Source: an uncultured Granulosicoccaceae bacterium (GTDB taxonomy: Bacteria; Pseudomonadota; Gammaproteobacteria; Granulosicoccales; Granulosicoccaceae). Taken from it: a DNA stretch of 36,983 bases. The notes beneath the pieces were generated by a model. The model did no database searches, was not told where the DNA came from, and saw only the letters and a program-made list of their open reading frames with translations. Location of the stretch: contig CALLLY010000391.1 of NCBI GenBank assembly GCA_938008205.1, positions 1-36,983 of the forward strand, given 5' to 3'. Below, in pieces: positions 1-9,564 of this stretch. Numbering within the stretch: the first letter of the stretch is position 1; each line of letters starts with the position of its first letter. Position numbers and translations under genes: made by a program.

Positions 1-859
1 TTTTGTGGGTTTGGGGTTGATGGGTAGTGCTTTCACGGCACGAATGATCGAAAGCGGCTTATCGGTTTACGGTTATGACTGTGTAGAGGAGAAACTGTCG
101 AGCGCTGGTCGCTGTGGTGTGAATATCACCGCGAGTGCCGCAGAAGTAGCGAGTCATTGCCAGCAGATCCATGTATGTGTGATGACCACAGATGATCTGC
201 AAGACGTTGTATTCGGTGACCAGGGGCTGGCCAGTGTGGATGGCCGGGGCAAGGTGATGGTAGATCACTCCACCACACCTGCAGAGGTAACGCGCGACTG
301 GGCAGAGCGATTGAAAACACAAAGTGGTATGGCGTGGGTTGATGCCCCTGTGTCTGGCGGGCCACCGGCAGCACGTGAGGGTAAGCTTGCGATTATGGCG
401 GGTGGTGATTCTTCTGTTGTTGAGCGGGCATTGCCGGTATTACAGCTATTAGGAGAATGTACGCATATGGGGGACACCGGGGCAGGGCAGGTTACCAAGA
501 TGGTGAATCAGGTGTTGGTACTTAACAACTACTGTGTACTTGCCGAGGCATTGGCTTTGGCTGAAGCGGGTGGTGTTGACGCTTCCAAAATACCAACCGC
601 ATTGGCAAACGGATACGCGGGTTCTAACATGCTGGAGCGTCTGTACCCTCGTATGGTCGAGCGGGATTTTGACCCGGCAGGTTATGCGTTTCAGATATCT
701 AAAGATTTAAAGATGGTGCAGGCGCTTGCGGGTACTTTGAATGTGCCGACCCCGATGTCGTCCAAATCATCTGAATTATTTAAGCAATTGAATGACAATG
801 GCGATGGTGAGCTAGATGGTATAGCGGTATTAAAGCTATTCGAACAAGGCGGGTTGTAA
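1..859 (+). CDS. NAD(P)-dependent beta-hydroxyacid dehydrogenase (3-hydroxyisobutyrate dehydrogenase/6-phosphogluconate dehydrogenase-like), 5' end outside the window
   Basis: Translation ...FVGLGLMGSAFTARMIESG (Rossmann GxGxxG), DAPVSGGPPAAREGKLAIMAGG and GAGQVTKMVNQ motifs of the family; frame is open to base 1, so the listed GTG at 5 is probably not the true start. Confidence 0.85.
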   Translation, partial: FVGLGLMGSAFTARMIESGLSVYGYDCVEEKLSSAGRCGVNITASAAEVASHCQQIHVCVMTTDDLQDVVFGDQGLASVDGRGKVMVDHSTTPAEVTRDWAERLKTQSGMAWVDAPVSGGPPAAREGKLAIMAGGDSSVVERALPVLQLLGECTHMGDTGAGQVTKMVNQVLVLNNYCVLAEALALAEAGGVDASKIPTALANGYAGSNMLERLYPRMVERDFDPAGYAFQISKDLKMVQALAGTLNVPTPMSSKSSELFKQLNDNGDGELDGIAVLKLFEQGGL

Positions 860-971
860 CGACCGATACAGGAATTTCCCTGCAACTTTAACTAGGTCAT
901 TTAAAGGCGTGCCGTTGATTGATTAAGTGCTTTACTTGTTGATTAAATTCTCAGCTAATTAATTAGTGAGC

Positions 972-1856
972 TTATGGCGGGCTTCCGACTATCGCCAATA
1001 CTACTCCCAGTCCGATAACGGAAATCCAGAGTGCCCGCCACCATCCGATTACTTCACCCAGAAAGATTCTTGCAATAATGACTGTGGCGGCAGCGAACGC
1101 TGAATAACCAATACCTGCAGAGACTCTACCGCCGTAGAAAGAGCCTGCGAGAAAAACACCCAGAGCAGACATTTCCAGTAATGATTGTGCCAGCACTAGG
1201 CCAAGCGTTTTACCGTCTCGCGGTATTTTCAGTGGCTGAGTCAGAACAAGCTGTACCGTCAGTAGAATCAGGCAGGCAACCATGGCAGATAGTCTGTTCA
1301 GATAAAGGCCGTGCAAAGCACCGAGTTCTGACGTGGCCTCTTGTGCCAGAAACATTCGCAGCGCGATTGCCAGTGCGGCGCCAAGCCCGAGCAGCGCTGT
1401 TTTCTGCAGCCACTGAGTGGTGTATTCCCTGGTTTGTGTTTGACCGGGAGTCTGCCGCGACAGCATGGCAACCCCGCCAAATACAATAACGGTGGCGAGC
1501 ATTTGCAGGCCCGTCCACTGCTCGCCGGACAAGGCATTCATGACAACCAGAATTACCGCAAAGGTAGATGCTGCAGGAGAGGCGACTGCAACCGGGCCAC
1601 GGCCCAGTGCCAGATAAAGCAGATACAGAGCGACAACGTTCAGAGCGCCACTAATCGCCGATGCCGCCCATGCCCACAGATGAAACGGCGGGAAATCATT
1701 GGTGATCACCAGCCACACAGTCAGTATGGTTGTTGAGATTGCCATAATCGCAAGAATCAACACACTGTTCGAGACCCGCTGTGTGGTGACACGGGCAATA
1801 CAGTCTGACGCGCCGATCAAAACAGCACCCACTAAACCGAGAGTCAGGCCAATCAC
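972..1856 (-). CDS. EamA/DMT-superfamily membrane transporter
   Basis: 294-aa highly hydrophobic protein with about 10 TM-like segments and an EamA-like repeat layout. Confidence 0.75.
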   Translation of the reverse strand: MIGLTLGLVGAVLIGASDCIARVTTQRVSNSVLILAIMAISTTILTVWLVITNDFPPFHLWAWAASAISGALNVVALYLLYLALGRGPVAVASPAASTFAVILVVMNALSGEQWTGLQMLATVIVFGGVAMLSRQTPGQTQTREYTTQWLQKTALLGLGAALAIALRMFLAQEATSELGALHGLYLNRLSAMVACLILLTVQLVLTQPLKIPRDGKTLGLVLAQSLLEMSALGVFLAGSFYGGRVSAGIGYSAFAAATVIIARIFLGEVIGWWRALWISVIGLGVVLAIVGSPP

Positions 1857-2160
1857 AGGTTTTGCGGTCGGTTAAGGGGAAGTAAGTTCAATGGCAGGGC
1901 TCCGCATTCGCAGTGCGGATCATAGCAAGAACTACCCGAAGTACAGTTGCGAGCCACAGATATGTCGCGGTTGAACTTTAATTCCGGTTTCGGCGACGTT
2001 CGATAGATTTGTTAGACTAGGTAAGTGTTTGCATATGCATGGGTGCTGCTGCGAAAAGGTCATGTTTTAATACGAAGGCGCTGACACTCTCGCACGCGGG
2101 AGTAAAATCAAAATTTTGTGACACCTCCCGAAGTGGCGATGGTGTAAATAGAGGAAGCAA

Positions 2161-2970
2161 ATGAAACTGAATAAGCTCAAACAAAAATGGCAGGACGGCG
2201 AGCCGACCTTGAACTGCTGGCTGTCGATTGCTAATGGTTTTTCCGCGGAGGTAATGGCATCTCAGGGTTTTGACAGTGTGGTGATTGATACGCAGCATGG
2301 TGCGATTGGGTACAGCGATTCTTTGCAGATGTTGCAGGCGATTGCCGGCTATGACGTTACACCGATGGTGCGTGTACCCTGGCTTGATCCCGGAGCGATT
2401 ATGAAGTCAATGGATGCCGGTGCTTACGGTATCATTTGTCCGATGATCAATAATCGTGAGCAGGCTGAGGCACTTGTTTCCTATATGCGTTATCCGCCTG
2501 CAGGTACGCGAAGTTTCGGTCCGACTAGAGCTGTGTATCCGGCCGGTAAAGATTATTTTAAGCACGCTAATGATCAGATTTTGTGTATCGCAATGATCGA
2601 AACAGCAGAAGCAATGTCGAACCTTGATGAGATTGTTTCCACCCCTGGTATTGATGGTATCTACATTGGTCCGGCCGATCTAACGCTGGGGCTTAGCCAG
2701 GGCCAGCTTGCTCCGGGTATGGACAGGCAGGAGCCGGAAATGGTGGATGCGATCAAAAAAATACTGGCGGCCACCAAGTCTGCTGGCATCGCCTCTTGTC
2801 TGCACTGCGGCAGTCCGGAATATGCAGCGAAAGCAATTGGCTGGGGCTTTAATTTGTGCACGCTTAATAGTGAGGCGCGCTTTATGGAAATGGCGGCGGC
2901 GGCGAGTCTGGGTAAAGCACGAGAGTTGCTTGGGCAGACGGCGTCAGTAGCAGATGGCAGCGTGTACTAG
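2161..2970 (+). CDS. HpcH/HpaI aldolase/citrate lyase family protein (2-dehydro-3-deoxyglucarate/4-hydroxy-2-oxoheptanedioate aldolase-like)
   Basis: VVIDTQHGAIGY, PMVRVPWLDPGAIMKSMDAGAYGIICPMINN, ETAEAMSNLDEI and DGIYIGPADLTLGLS motifs; GAGG-like RBS upstream of the ATG. Confidence 0.88.
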   Translation: MKLNKLKQKWQDGEPTLNCWLSIANGFSAEVMASQGFDSVVIDTQHGAIGYSDSLQMLQAIAGYDVTPMVRVPWLDPGAIMKSMDAGAYGIICPMINNREQAEALVSYMRYPPAGTRSFGPTRAVYPAGKDYFKHANDQILCIAMIETAEAMSNLDEIVSTPGIDGIYIGPADLTLGLSQGQLAPGMDRQEPEMVDAIKKILAATKSAGIASCLHCGSPEYAAKAIGWGFNLCTLNSEARFMEMAAAASLGKARELLGQTASVADGSVY

Positions 2971-3106
2971 TTATTTTGCTAACGGCCCTGTCTGTTATTC
3001 AGCGAGTGAATTACCGCAGTTGGCTACGCGCACGCGTCGGGTTTTCTGAAAGCAGGATACAGTGATAATAAAGCCTTTTTCGATACTTCTTACCGCGGGT
3101 TAACAC

Positions 3107-4183
3107 ATGTCGCAGCGATGGCAACAATTGTTAGAAACGGCGCAGGCCCGTACCTGTCCGTGGTCGATGATACCCACTGAAGGGGAGTGGGGGATACACC
3201 ACCTGGATGATCCTCCGCATAATCGATTGCTGGGGCCGGTGTTTGAGCGGGGTGATCCATGCGGTGTTGTCGAGGTTAACGGTGAGATTGTCTGTCAATG
3301 GGGTGATATTGATCGCGCCGACATGACTTTCAGCGTAACCAAAACCTATCTTGCTCTGGTTGCTGGAATTGCCTTTGATGAAGGATTAATTCCGGAACTC
3401 GATGAACGTGTGGTCGTTACGCTGGCCAGACACAAGGTATCCACTGAAGGCTTTAACGATAATCACAACAGCGCCATTACCTGGCGTCATTTTCTTCAGT
3501 TCACCAGTGAATGGTCTGGTCAGTGTTTTGGTGTGCCTGATCAGATAGACCACTTTCGAACTGTCAGTATGCAGCCGGAGGTTAGTTCACATAGAAAAGG
3601 CAGTCGCAGAAATCTTTCATTGCCCGGTACATATTGGGAATATAACGATGTGAGGATTAATCAGTTCTCTCTGGCACTGCTTAGGCTGTTTAAAAAATCG
3701 TTGCCTCAGGTGTTTGCCGAAAAGATTATGCAGCCGCTAGGTGCCAGTGATCAGTGGCAATGGCACGGTTACGAAAATAGCTGGGTGCAATTGGACAATG
3801 GTGAAACGCTACAAAGCGTGCCGGGCGGTGGGCACTGGGGAGGGGGAGTGGTTATCTCCGCTCGAGATCAGTTGTTGGTTGCCCGACTGTTGCTAAACGG
3901 CGGCCGCCACAATGCAGTGCAAATACTCAGTAGTGAATGGATTGATCAATTGCTGACGCCTTGTGATGTTGCGCCATGGTATGGCGGCTTTACCTGGCTT
4001 AATACGAATCATGTTGTCAGTCAGTCGGCATCATCACAGAGTTATTTTGCCATGGGTATTGGCGGTCAGCTGGTGTGGCACGACCCCGTGCATAATCTGG
4101 CAGCGGTATTTCGATGGATCGATGCCGATCATACCGAACAGTTTATTGAGGCGTGTATAAGCGCATGCACCCCCGACGTGTGA
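3107..4183 (+). CDS. serine hydrolase (beta-lactamase class C/esterase-like)
   Basis: SVTK (SxxK) and YND (YxN-like) motifs; overall beta-lactamase-family layout. Confidence 0.75.
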   Translation: MSQRWQQLLETAQARTCPWSMIPTEGEWGIHHLDDPPHNRLLGPVFERGDPCGVVEVNGEIVCQWGDIDRADMTFSVTKTYLALVAGIAFDEGLIPELDERVVVTLARHKVSTEGFNDNHNSAITWRHFLQFTSEWSGQCFGVPDQIDHFRTVSMQPEVSSHRKGSRRNLSLPGTYWEYNDVRINQFSLALLRLFKKSLPQVFAEKIMQPLGASDQWQWHGYENSWVQLDNGETLQSVPGGGHWGGGVVISARDQLLVARLLLNGGRHNAVQILSSEWIDQLLTPCDVAPWYGGFTWLNTNHVVSQSASSQSYFAMGIGGQLVWHDPVHNLAAVFRWIDADHTEQFIEACISACTPDV

Positions 4184-4189
4184 CATTAG

Positions 4190-4756
4190 CTATATCGCCA
4201 ATGGGTACCTTCCAAGCCAATGGTGAACTGCAGCCACAACAACGAAAATTACTGCCACTAAAGCGAGATGAATCCATGCTGATTTGATTGGTGCGGTGTG
4301 GCGATCTACAAGTGATTCGACTCGTTTGGAAGCAACAACCTGGATTACGGCCCACAACAAAAGCCCGCCGAACAGAACGATTGACGCGAGATCACCATTG
4401 ACCAGCAGATGGGCTATAGCCCAGATTTTGAATCCGGTAAGTTGGGGGTTTTTCAGGTTGCCCAGCACAACCGCGGTACCGGGTACGGTTGCAGTAGTGA
4501 AATAGGCGTAGAGTGCGACGAACATCAGTAGATTGTTGACGGATCTGAGCCATATTGGCGGGGTCCATAACTGAACAAAATCCGCACTGCGATAACCGAA
4601 AATCATCATCAGTAGTGATGTCAGAATAACAAGACCGATCAACCCTTTGGCTGCCACGCCTAGTTTTGATTGCAGTGCTTGTCGGAAATCCGGAACGCAG
4701 CTCCGTAATAAGTGCGCCAGAGTCCAGATAATGAGCCCTGTGATTAGTAAAAGCAT
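4190..4756 (-). CDS. NnrU family membrane protein
   Basis: 188-aa multi-TM protein with WTLAHLLRS N-terminus, RSVNNLLMFVALYAYF and AIAHLLVNGDLASIVLFGGLLLWAV, typical of NnrU. Confidence 0.8.
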   Translation of the reverse strand: MLLLITGLIIWTLAHLLRSCVPDFRQALQSKLGVAAKGLIGLVILTSLLMMIFGYRSADFVQLWTPPIWLRSVNNLLMFVALYAYFTTATVPGTAVVLGNLKNPQLTGFKIWAIAHLLVNGDLASIVLFGGLLLWAVIQVVASKRVESLVDRHTAPIKSAWIHLALVAVIFVVVAAVHHWLGRYPLAI

Positions 4757-4977
4757 ATTCGTTCTACCGCGTTTGGGGCTTTCAGTTTAACTTGAAGCAT
4801 TTATTACTGACACAGCACAATGTGGCTACGAGGTGACGAGCTTGAATACCCGCGTAGTCCGTGGACACATCAGTGAGTGCAGAGTTTGCCGAACCGCTGT
4901 AATGCAAGCTGTTGGCGAGTGGCGCTCAGATTGGGTTCCCTACATGTATAGTAGGTTTAGGCGCCAGGGAAGGTCGA

Positions 4978-5004
4978 CAGTAATGGCCAGATTGGCCATT
5001 ACTG
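4978..5004. terminator. perfect 11-bp hairpin downstream of the cold-shock gene; possible terminator
   Basis: CAGTAATGGCC-AGATT-GGCCATTACTG; 50 nt beyond the - strand csp stop; no U-tract on either strand. Confidence 0.35.
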
Positions 5005-5053
5005 GGAATAATCAGGGAGAACTCGGTGTCTCCCAATGATTAGTCTTGGTTGG

Positions 5054-5260
5054 CTAAAGTGCGACTACGTTAGTAGCACATGGGCCTTTTTGCCCTTCAC
5101 CAACTTCAAATTCTACCGCTTGTCCGTCATTCAGTGTAGCGAAACCGCCACCAGCCTGAATTTCCGAGTGATGAACAAAAAGATCTTTGCCGCCGTCTTC
5201 GGGAGTAATAAAACCGTACCCCTTGTCTGCGTTGAACCACTTGACCGTGCCTTTACTCAT
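5054..5260 (-). CDS. CspA-family cold-shock protein
   Basis: [35 protein letters not shown] with RNP1/RNP2 motifs. Confidence 0.95.
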   Translation of the reverse strand: MSKGTVKWFNADKGYGFITPEDGGKDLFVHHSEIQAGGGFATLNDGQAVEFEVGEGQKGPCATNVVAL

Positions 5261-5565
5261 GTTGCTTTCAATTCCTGATATTTGCTTTTAACTTTGGACG
5301 TAACACATCCACGAGTAAGATAACAGATAAATAGTCAAGGGAAAGGCCGGATTTAATTTAGTTTTTAAATTGAACCGGTGAAGTAGGCAATCCGGGCAGT
5401 GAAAGCGTTGCCAGGCCTGGCTTTGAGTAAAACTCACCGTACTGCTACGGACTGGCAAAAAAAACTTGCGTGACAGCTTAAAATTGTCATCTGCAACCGA
5501 TTTCACTCGGAAACTCTGGCATTTAGAATCAGGGTTTTGTCGTTGTACCAGCTAATAAACAGCTG

Positions 5566-5955
5566 TTATTCGGTCTCTTCTGCGTAAGCTACGTGCCCGG
5601 TACCTTTGTGAGCCATTGGATTTTTACGCGCTTCTTCTGGCCAAAGTGCATGCCACCCGCGATCAATTTGAAAGGTAATAATCTTTCGGTTTTTAGTTTT
5701 CTCAGGGGCACTTTCAGGATCGCTTTTATTTAAAGCTTTGTGATGCTCGATGATTTCTTCATCAGTAGCTTCACGTATACCAAGTATCTCTCCGCCTTTG
5801 AAGGCTCTGTCGGACTTGGAGCGATGCAATGAAAGATATTTCATTGTTTCGTCTTCTTCTGAAAGCGACCACATACTGGATTCGCAGATGCCTTTTTTAT
5901 CGATGAGTTTCAGGCCGTGCTTTGACAGTATGAAAAGCGTGTTTGGGCTACTCAT
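5566..5955 (-). CDS. hypothetical protein
   Basis: 129-aa ORF between annotated genes, plausible codon usage, no strong overlapping ORF; no family recognised. Confidence 0.5.
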   Translation of the reverse strand: MSSPNTLFILSKHGLKLIDKKGICESSMWSLSEEDETMKYLSLHRSKSDRAFKGGEILGIREATDEEIIEHHKALNKSDPESAPEKTKNRKIITFQIDRGWHALWPEEARKNPMAHKGTGHVAYAEETE

Positions 5956-6035
5956 GAAAATTCCTTGTGGTCGGAAAAGATCGACTAAAGAGTATAGTTG
6001 AGATTACACGTTCGGGGCCGACTGTGGTAACTAAA

Positions 6036-6262
6036 CATGGTTTTCGGTGTTAATTTCGCTCTGGGAGTCTGCGCGGTAGAAGTCTGCGTAGCGAGGACGT
6101 GCCATGGCGAGGGCGATTTTACGATCATTTAAGGCGCATAGTTATTCTAACGCCACGAAAATGATCGATAAAAACGCACCGTCAGGGCGCGTTCGCAGTA
6201 GCAGAGGTTCTGCCGCGCAGACTCCTGGCTGGTAAAAACCGTAAGAATCGGCCATGGTTTTC
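6036..6262. repeat. long imperfect inverted repeat (about 75-bp arms) bounded by a 10-bp direct repeat; candidate MITE-like element or structured RNA
   Basis: Outer arms GGAGTCTGCGCGG (6064-6076) / CCGCGCAGACTCC (6213-6225); inner arms GATCATTT (6123-6130) / AAATGATC (6159-6166), with alignable sequence between; direct repeats CATGGTTTTC at 6036-6045 and 6253-6262. Confidence 0.6.
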
Positions 6263-6343
6263 TACAATTGCTGTGCTGATGCTACCCGCAGGACTGTTGT
6301 CTTGTTTCTGTATTCCCGTTAGCTATGTAATATGTGTTAGTGA

Positions 6344-7273
6344 ATGAGCGGCTCACCTGCCTGGAGGAAATTCGCATTGAAGACTGATGCAAACGCAGGA
6401 TGTACAAACTGGGGAATTAATAATGATTATGCGCCGCTGAGTGATGTGTTACTCGGGGTGCCGGAGTACTTCCAGTGGGTTGAGGCTGGTCCGCTGATCG
6501 CCAGAACCCTAAACAACGCCCACATGACTGGTGTTAAATTCGATTTGCAAGTTGCTATGGCGCAGCATGCGGAAATGGTTTCGATCTATGAGTCAAACGG
6601 GGTCAAATGCCATTATCTGGAATCTGACCCGGTGCTGCACCGGAATTTCTTTGCCCGGGACAGTTCGGCAATGACCCCCTGGGGGGCATTGATTTGTCAC
6701 ATGCAATTGAAAGTCAGGCGCGCTGACTATGTTACCGCGATAAATTTTTATCAAAGTAACAACATCCCAATTTGGCAATATGCAACGGCGGGACATTTCG
6801 AGGGCGGAGACTTTGTCATTCTTGAACCTGGAAAGGTACTCATTGGTTACTGTGGTGAACGCTCGGAGAAAGCGGGTTCGGAACAGATTGCGGAGTATGT
6901 AAGAGCACAGGGATGGCAAGCCATTACCGCACCTATCAGTCGTGAGTTTGTACACATGGATGGACTGGTAGTGCCACTGGCGGAAAAGCTATTGGTGGCA
7001 TGTATAGATGCGCTGGAACCGTGGGTGGTAAAGCAACTGCGAGACTGGCAATTTGAATTTGTTGATGTGCCCTACGTTGAGGCGAAAGATCTTGGTGTTA
7101 ATCTGGTTTCGCTTGGCAACAATAAAGTGTTGTCAATGAAAGGGGCGACTGAACTCAATACAAAAATGCGTGCACTCGGTTTTGAAGTGTACGACCCGGA
7201 TATGTCGATGTTCACCTTGGGTGGAGGTGGCGTGCATTGCCTGTGTCAGGCACTTTGCCGTGAAGATGTTTAA
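6344..7273 (+). CDS. amidinotransferase / dimethylargininase-arginine deiminase-family protein
   Basis: FEGGDFVIL, EFVHMDGLVVPL and C-terminal GGGGVHCLCQAL (catalytic Cys context) match the guanidino-group modifying pentein fold. Confidence 0.8.
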   Translation: MSGSPAWRKFALKTDANAGCTNWGINNDYAPLSDVLLGVPEYFQWVEAGPLIARTLNNAHMTGVKFDLQVAMAQHAEMVSIYESNGVKCHYLESDPVLHRNFFARDSSAMTPWGALICHMQLKVRRADYVTAINFYQSNNIPIWQYATAGHFEGGDFVILEPGKVLIGYCGERSEKAGSEQIAEYVRAQGWQAITAPISREFVHMDGLVVPLAEKLLVACIDALEPWVVKQLRDWQFEFVDVPYVEAKDLGVNLVSLGNNKVLSMKGATELNTKMRALGFEVYDPDMSMFTLGGGGVHCLCQALCREDV

Positions 7274-7280
7274 TTGAGGG

Positions 7281-7305
7281 ACGCTTTGCCACGAGGACAA
7301 AGCGT
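7281..7305. terminator. 8-bp perfect hairpin in the convergent gap; possible bidirectional terminator
   Basis: ACGCTTTG-CCACGAGGA-CAAAGCGT between the amidinotransferase stop and the agmatinase-like stop; no strong U-tract. Confidence 0.4.
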
Positions 7306-7328
7306 AAGGATCAGTAAACGTTTAACAG

Positions 7329-8288
7329 TTAAGCAGCTTTGCGTTTTGCGACGCTTTCGCACACTACGCACAATAATTCAAACAGGATACCTGCACCTGC
7401 CAGTGCGGTGGTTCCAGAGTGATCAAACGGCGGAGCAACTTCTACCATGTCGGCGCCAATGATATTCAGTCCGCTGCAGCCTCTTATAAGTTGCTGTGCT
7501 TCAAGAGTCGTCAGACCGCCGATCTCAGGTGTACCGGTACCGGGTGCGAAGGCCGGGTCGAGGCTATCGATATCAAAGCTTAGGTAGACTTTGCCTTTGC
7601 CGGCTACACGATGAATTTCATCGATTACCTGGCGCATACCAAGCTCGTGGAAGTCGTGCATGTAAACAACCCGCATGCCGCTGTCGTGACTGAACTTCCA
7701 TAAATCCATATCGTTCAGAGAACCGCGAATGCCAATTTGTATGGTGCGTGTCGGGTCGAGTAATCCTTCCTCGACGGCTCTGCTGAATGGCGCGCCATGA
7801 TGAAACTTGGAACCCATGTAATCGTCACCGGTGTCACAGTGTGCATCGATATGCACCATACCCACGGGTTCCTCTGCAGCCAGTGCTCGCAGGATAGGCA
7901 GAGACACTGAGTGATCGCCACCAACAGCCACCGGCACTATGTTATTGGCCACAACCTGATCGAAGGTGTCTTGAATCGCTTTGTGGCTCCCTTCCAGTTC
8001 AAAAGGCGATGGTACCCAGGCATCACCGATGTCCGACACTCGGCAAAGGTCGTGTGGTGCGATTCCCGTAGTCTGGTTTTTCATTCGAAGCAGCGTCGAT
8101 TGATTGCGAACTTCGCGCGGTCCGTGACGTGAGCCCGGACGATTGGTGACGCCGCCATCGAAAGGAACTCCGATGATGCCAACATCCGTGTCTTTCATGT
8201 CTTCGTGGTAAGGCGCTCGCAAAAATGTCGGCAGGCCAACGTATCGCGGGCGGGCTCTGGGATCTTCAAATTCAGGATAATCTTTCAC
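7329..8288 (-). CDS. agmatinase/ureohydrolase family protein (agmatinase, guanidinobutyrase or related guanidino hydrolase)
   Basis: GGDHS, HIDAHCD and SFDIDSLDP Mn-ligand motifs. ORF track starts at 8345, but a GTG at 8288-8286 overlaps the upstream thiolase TGA (GTGA) and gives VKDYPEFEDPRARPRYVGLPTF, which resembles an agmatinase N-terminus. Confidence 0.88.
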   Translation of the reverse strand: MKDYPEFEDPRARPRYVGLPTFLRAPYHEDMKDTDVGIIGVPFDGGVTNRPGSRHGPREVRNQSTLLRMKNQTTGIAPHDLCRVSDIGDAWVPSPFELEGSHKAIQDTFDQVVANNIVPVAVGGDHSVSLPILRALAAEEPVGMVHIDAHCDTGDDYMGSKFHHGAPFSRAVEEGLLDPTRTIQIGIRGSLNDMDLWKFSHDSGMRVVYMHDFHELGMRQVIDEIHRVAGKGKVYLSFDIDSLDPAFAPGTGTPEIGGLTTLEAQQLIRGCSGLNIIGADMVEVAPPFDHSGTTALAGAGILFELLCVVCESVAKRKAA

Positions 8289-9490
8289 GAAGCGCGTTCC
8301 ATGGTAAGTGCGATGCCCTGGCCCACACCGATACACATTGTGCACAGTGCGCGTTTGAGTTTTTGTTGCCGCAGTTCAATGGCAGCGGTCAGTGCCAGAC
8401 GCGCACCCGACATACCGAGTGGATGTCCCAGCGCGATGGCACCGCCGTTCGGGTTAACGTGGTCTGCGTCATCCGGTAAGCCCAGTTCGCGGGTAACGGC
8501 GAGCGCCTGGGCAGCAAACGCTTCGTTAAGTTCGATAATGTCGATATCAGAAATACTCAGTTGTTGTCGCTGCAGCAACTTCTGCGTAGCCGGGGCAGGG
8601 CCAATACCCATAATTCTGGGTTCGACTCCTGTTGTCGCCATACCGGTAATTCTGGCCTTTGCATTCAGGTTGTATTTTTCAACGGCTCGTTCAGAGGCAA
8701 TGATTATTGCCGCCGCGCCGTCATTGACTCCGGATGCGTTGCCTGCAGTTACGCAACCATTCGATCTAAATGGCGTTGATAGTGAGGCAAGTTTTTCGAC
8801 GCTGGTGGCTCTGGGATGTTCATCTGTCGAAACCACCACTGGATCTTTTTTGTGGCGGATAATCTTAACCGGTTGGATTTCCATGGCCAGTCTGCCGCTT
8901 TCAATCGCTTTGGCGGCACGGGTTTGAGAGCGGTGAGCAAACAAGTCCTGATCTTCGCGCATAATGCCAAACTCTGTGGCGACGTTCTCGGCTGTTTCAG
9001 GCATCGAGTCAATACCGTAAGCGTTTTTCAATGCAGCATTGACAAATCGCCAGCCAATGGTTGTATCGTAGATTTCAGCGTTGCGTGAGAAAGCAGTGTC
9101 GGCTTTTGGCATGACCATAGGTGCGCGCGTCATGCTTTCAACACCACCGGCAATGATCACATCTGCCTCGCCGGCGGCAATCGATCTTGCAGCCATACCC
9201 ACTGCATCAAGCCCTGAGCCGCACAAACGGTTGACAGTAACGGCAGGCACTCCAACAGGCAGGCCTGCCAGTAACACTGCCATTCGTGCAACGTTACGAT
9301 TGTCTTCACCCGCTTGATTAGCGCAGCCGATATAAACGTCATCGATGTATTCCGGGTTAAGTGCACCGACGTTGTTAATAAGGGAATGGATAACGTCGGC
9401 CAGTAGTGTGTCTGGTCGTACACTGGCCAGCGCGCCGCCGAAGCGACCGATAGGTGTTCTTAAACCTTCGCAAATGAAAGCGTTTTGCAT
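8285..9490 (-). CDS. paaJ: acetyl-CoA acyltransferase / 3-oxoadipyl-CoA thiolase
   Basis: Thiolase motifs VNRLCGSGLDAV, NEAFAAQAL, NPNGGAIALGHPLGMSGARL and CIGVGQGIA; PaaJ/PcaF-like N-terminus EGLRTPIGRFGGALA; position in the paa cluster. Confidence 0.88.
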   Translation of the reverse strand: MQNAFICEGLRTPIGRFGGALASVRPDTLLADVIHSLINNVGALNPEYIDDVYIGCANQAGEDNRNVARMAVLLAGLPVGVPAVTVNRLCGSGLDAVGMAARSIAAGEADVIIAGGVESMTRAPMVMPKADTAFSRNAEIYDTTIGWRFVNAALKNAYGIDSMPETAENVATEFGIMREDQDLFAHRSQTRAAKAIESGRLAMEIQPVKIIRHKKDPVVVSTDEHPRATSVEKLASLSTPFRSNGCVTAGNASGVNDGAAAIIIASERAVEKYNLNAKARITGMATTGVEPRIMGIGPAPATQKLLQRQQLSISDIDIIELNEAFAAQALAVTRELGLPDDADHVNPNGGAIALGHPLGMSGARLALTAAIELRQQKLKRALCTMCIGVGQGIALTMERAS

Positions 9491-9564
9491 CGGGTGTCCT
9501 GTAACTGGTAAGGGAGCTTTTCAATGGTTCCCTTAAGTTGTGTGATTAATATTGACTGGGTTTG

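Noticed and set aside
2030-2039. TGCATATGCA palindrome upstream of the aldolase gene
   Set aside because: A 10-bp palindrome is expected by chance in this much sequence; no second copy or promoter context supports it
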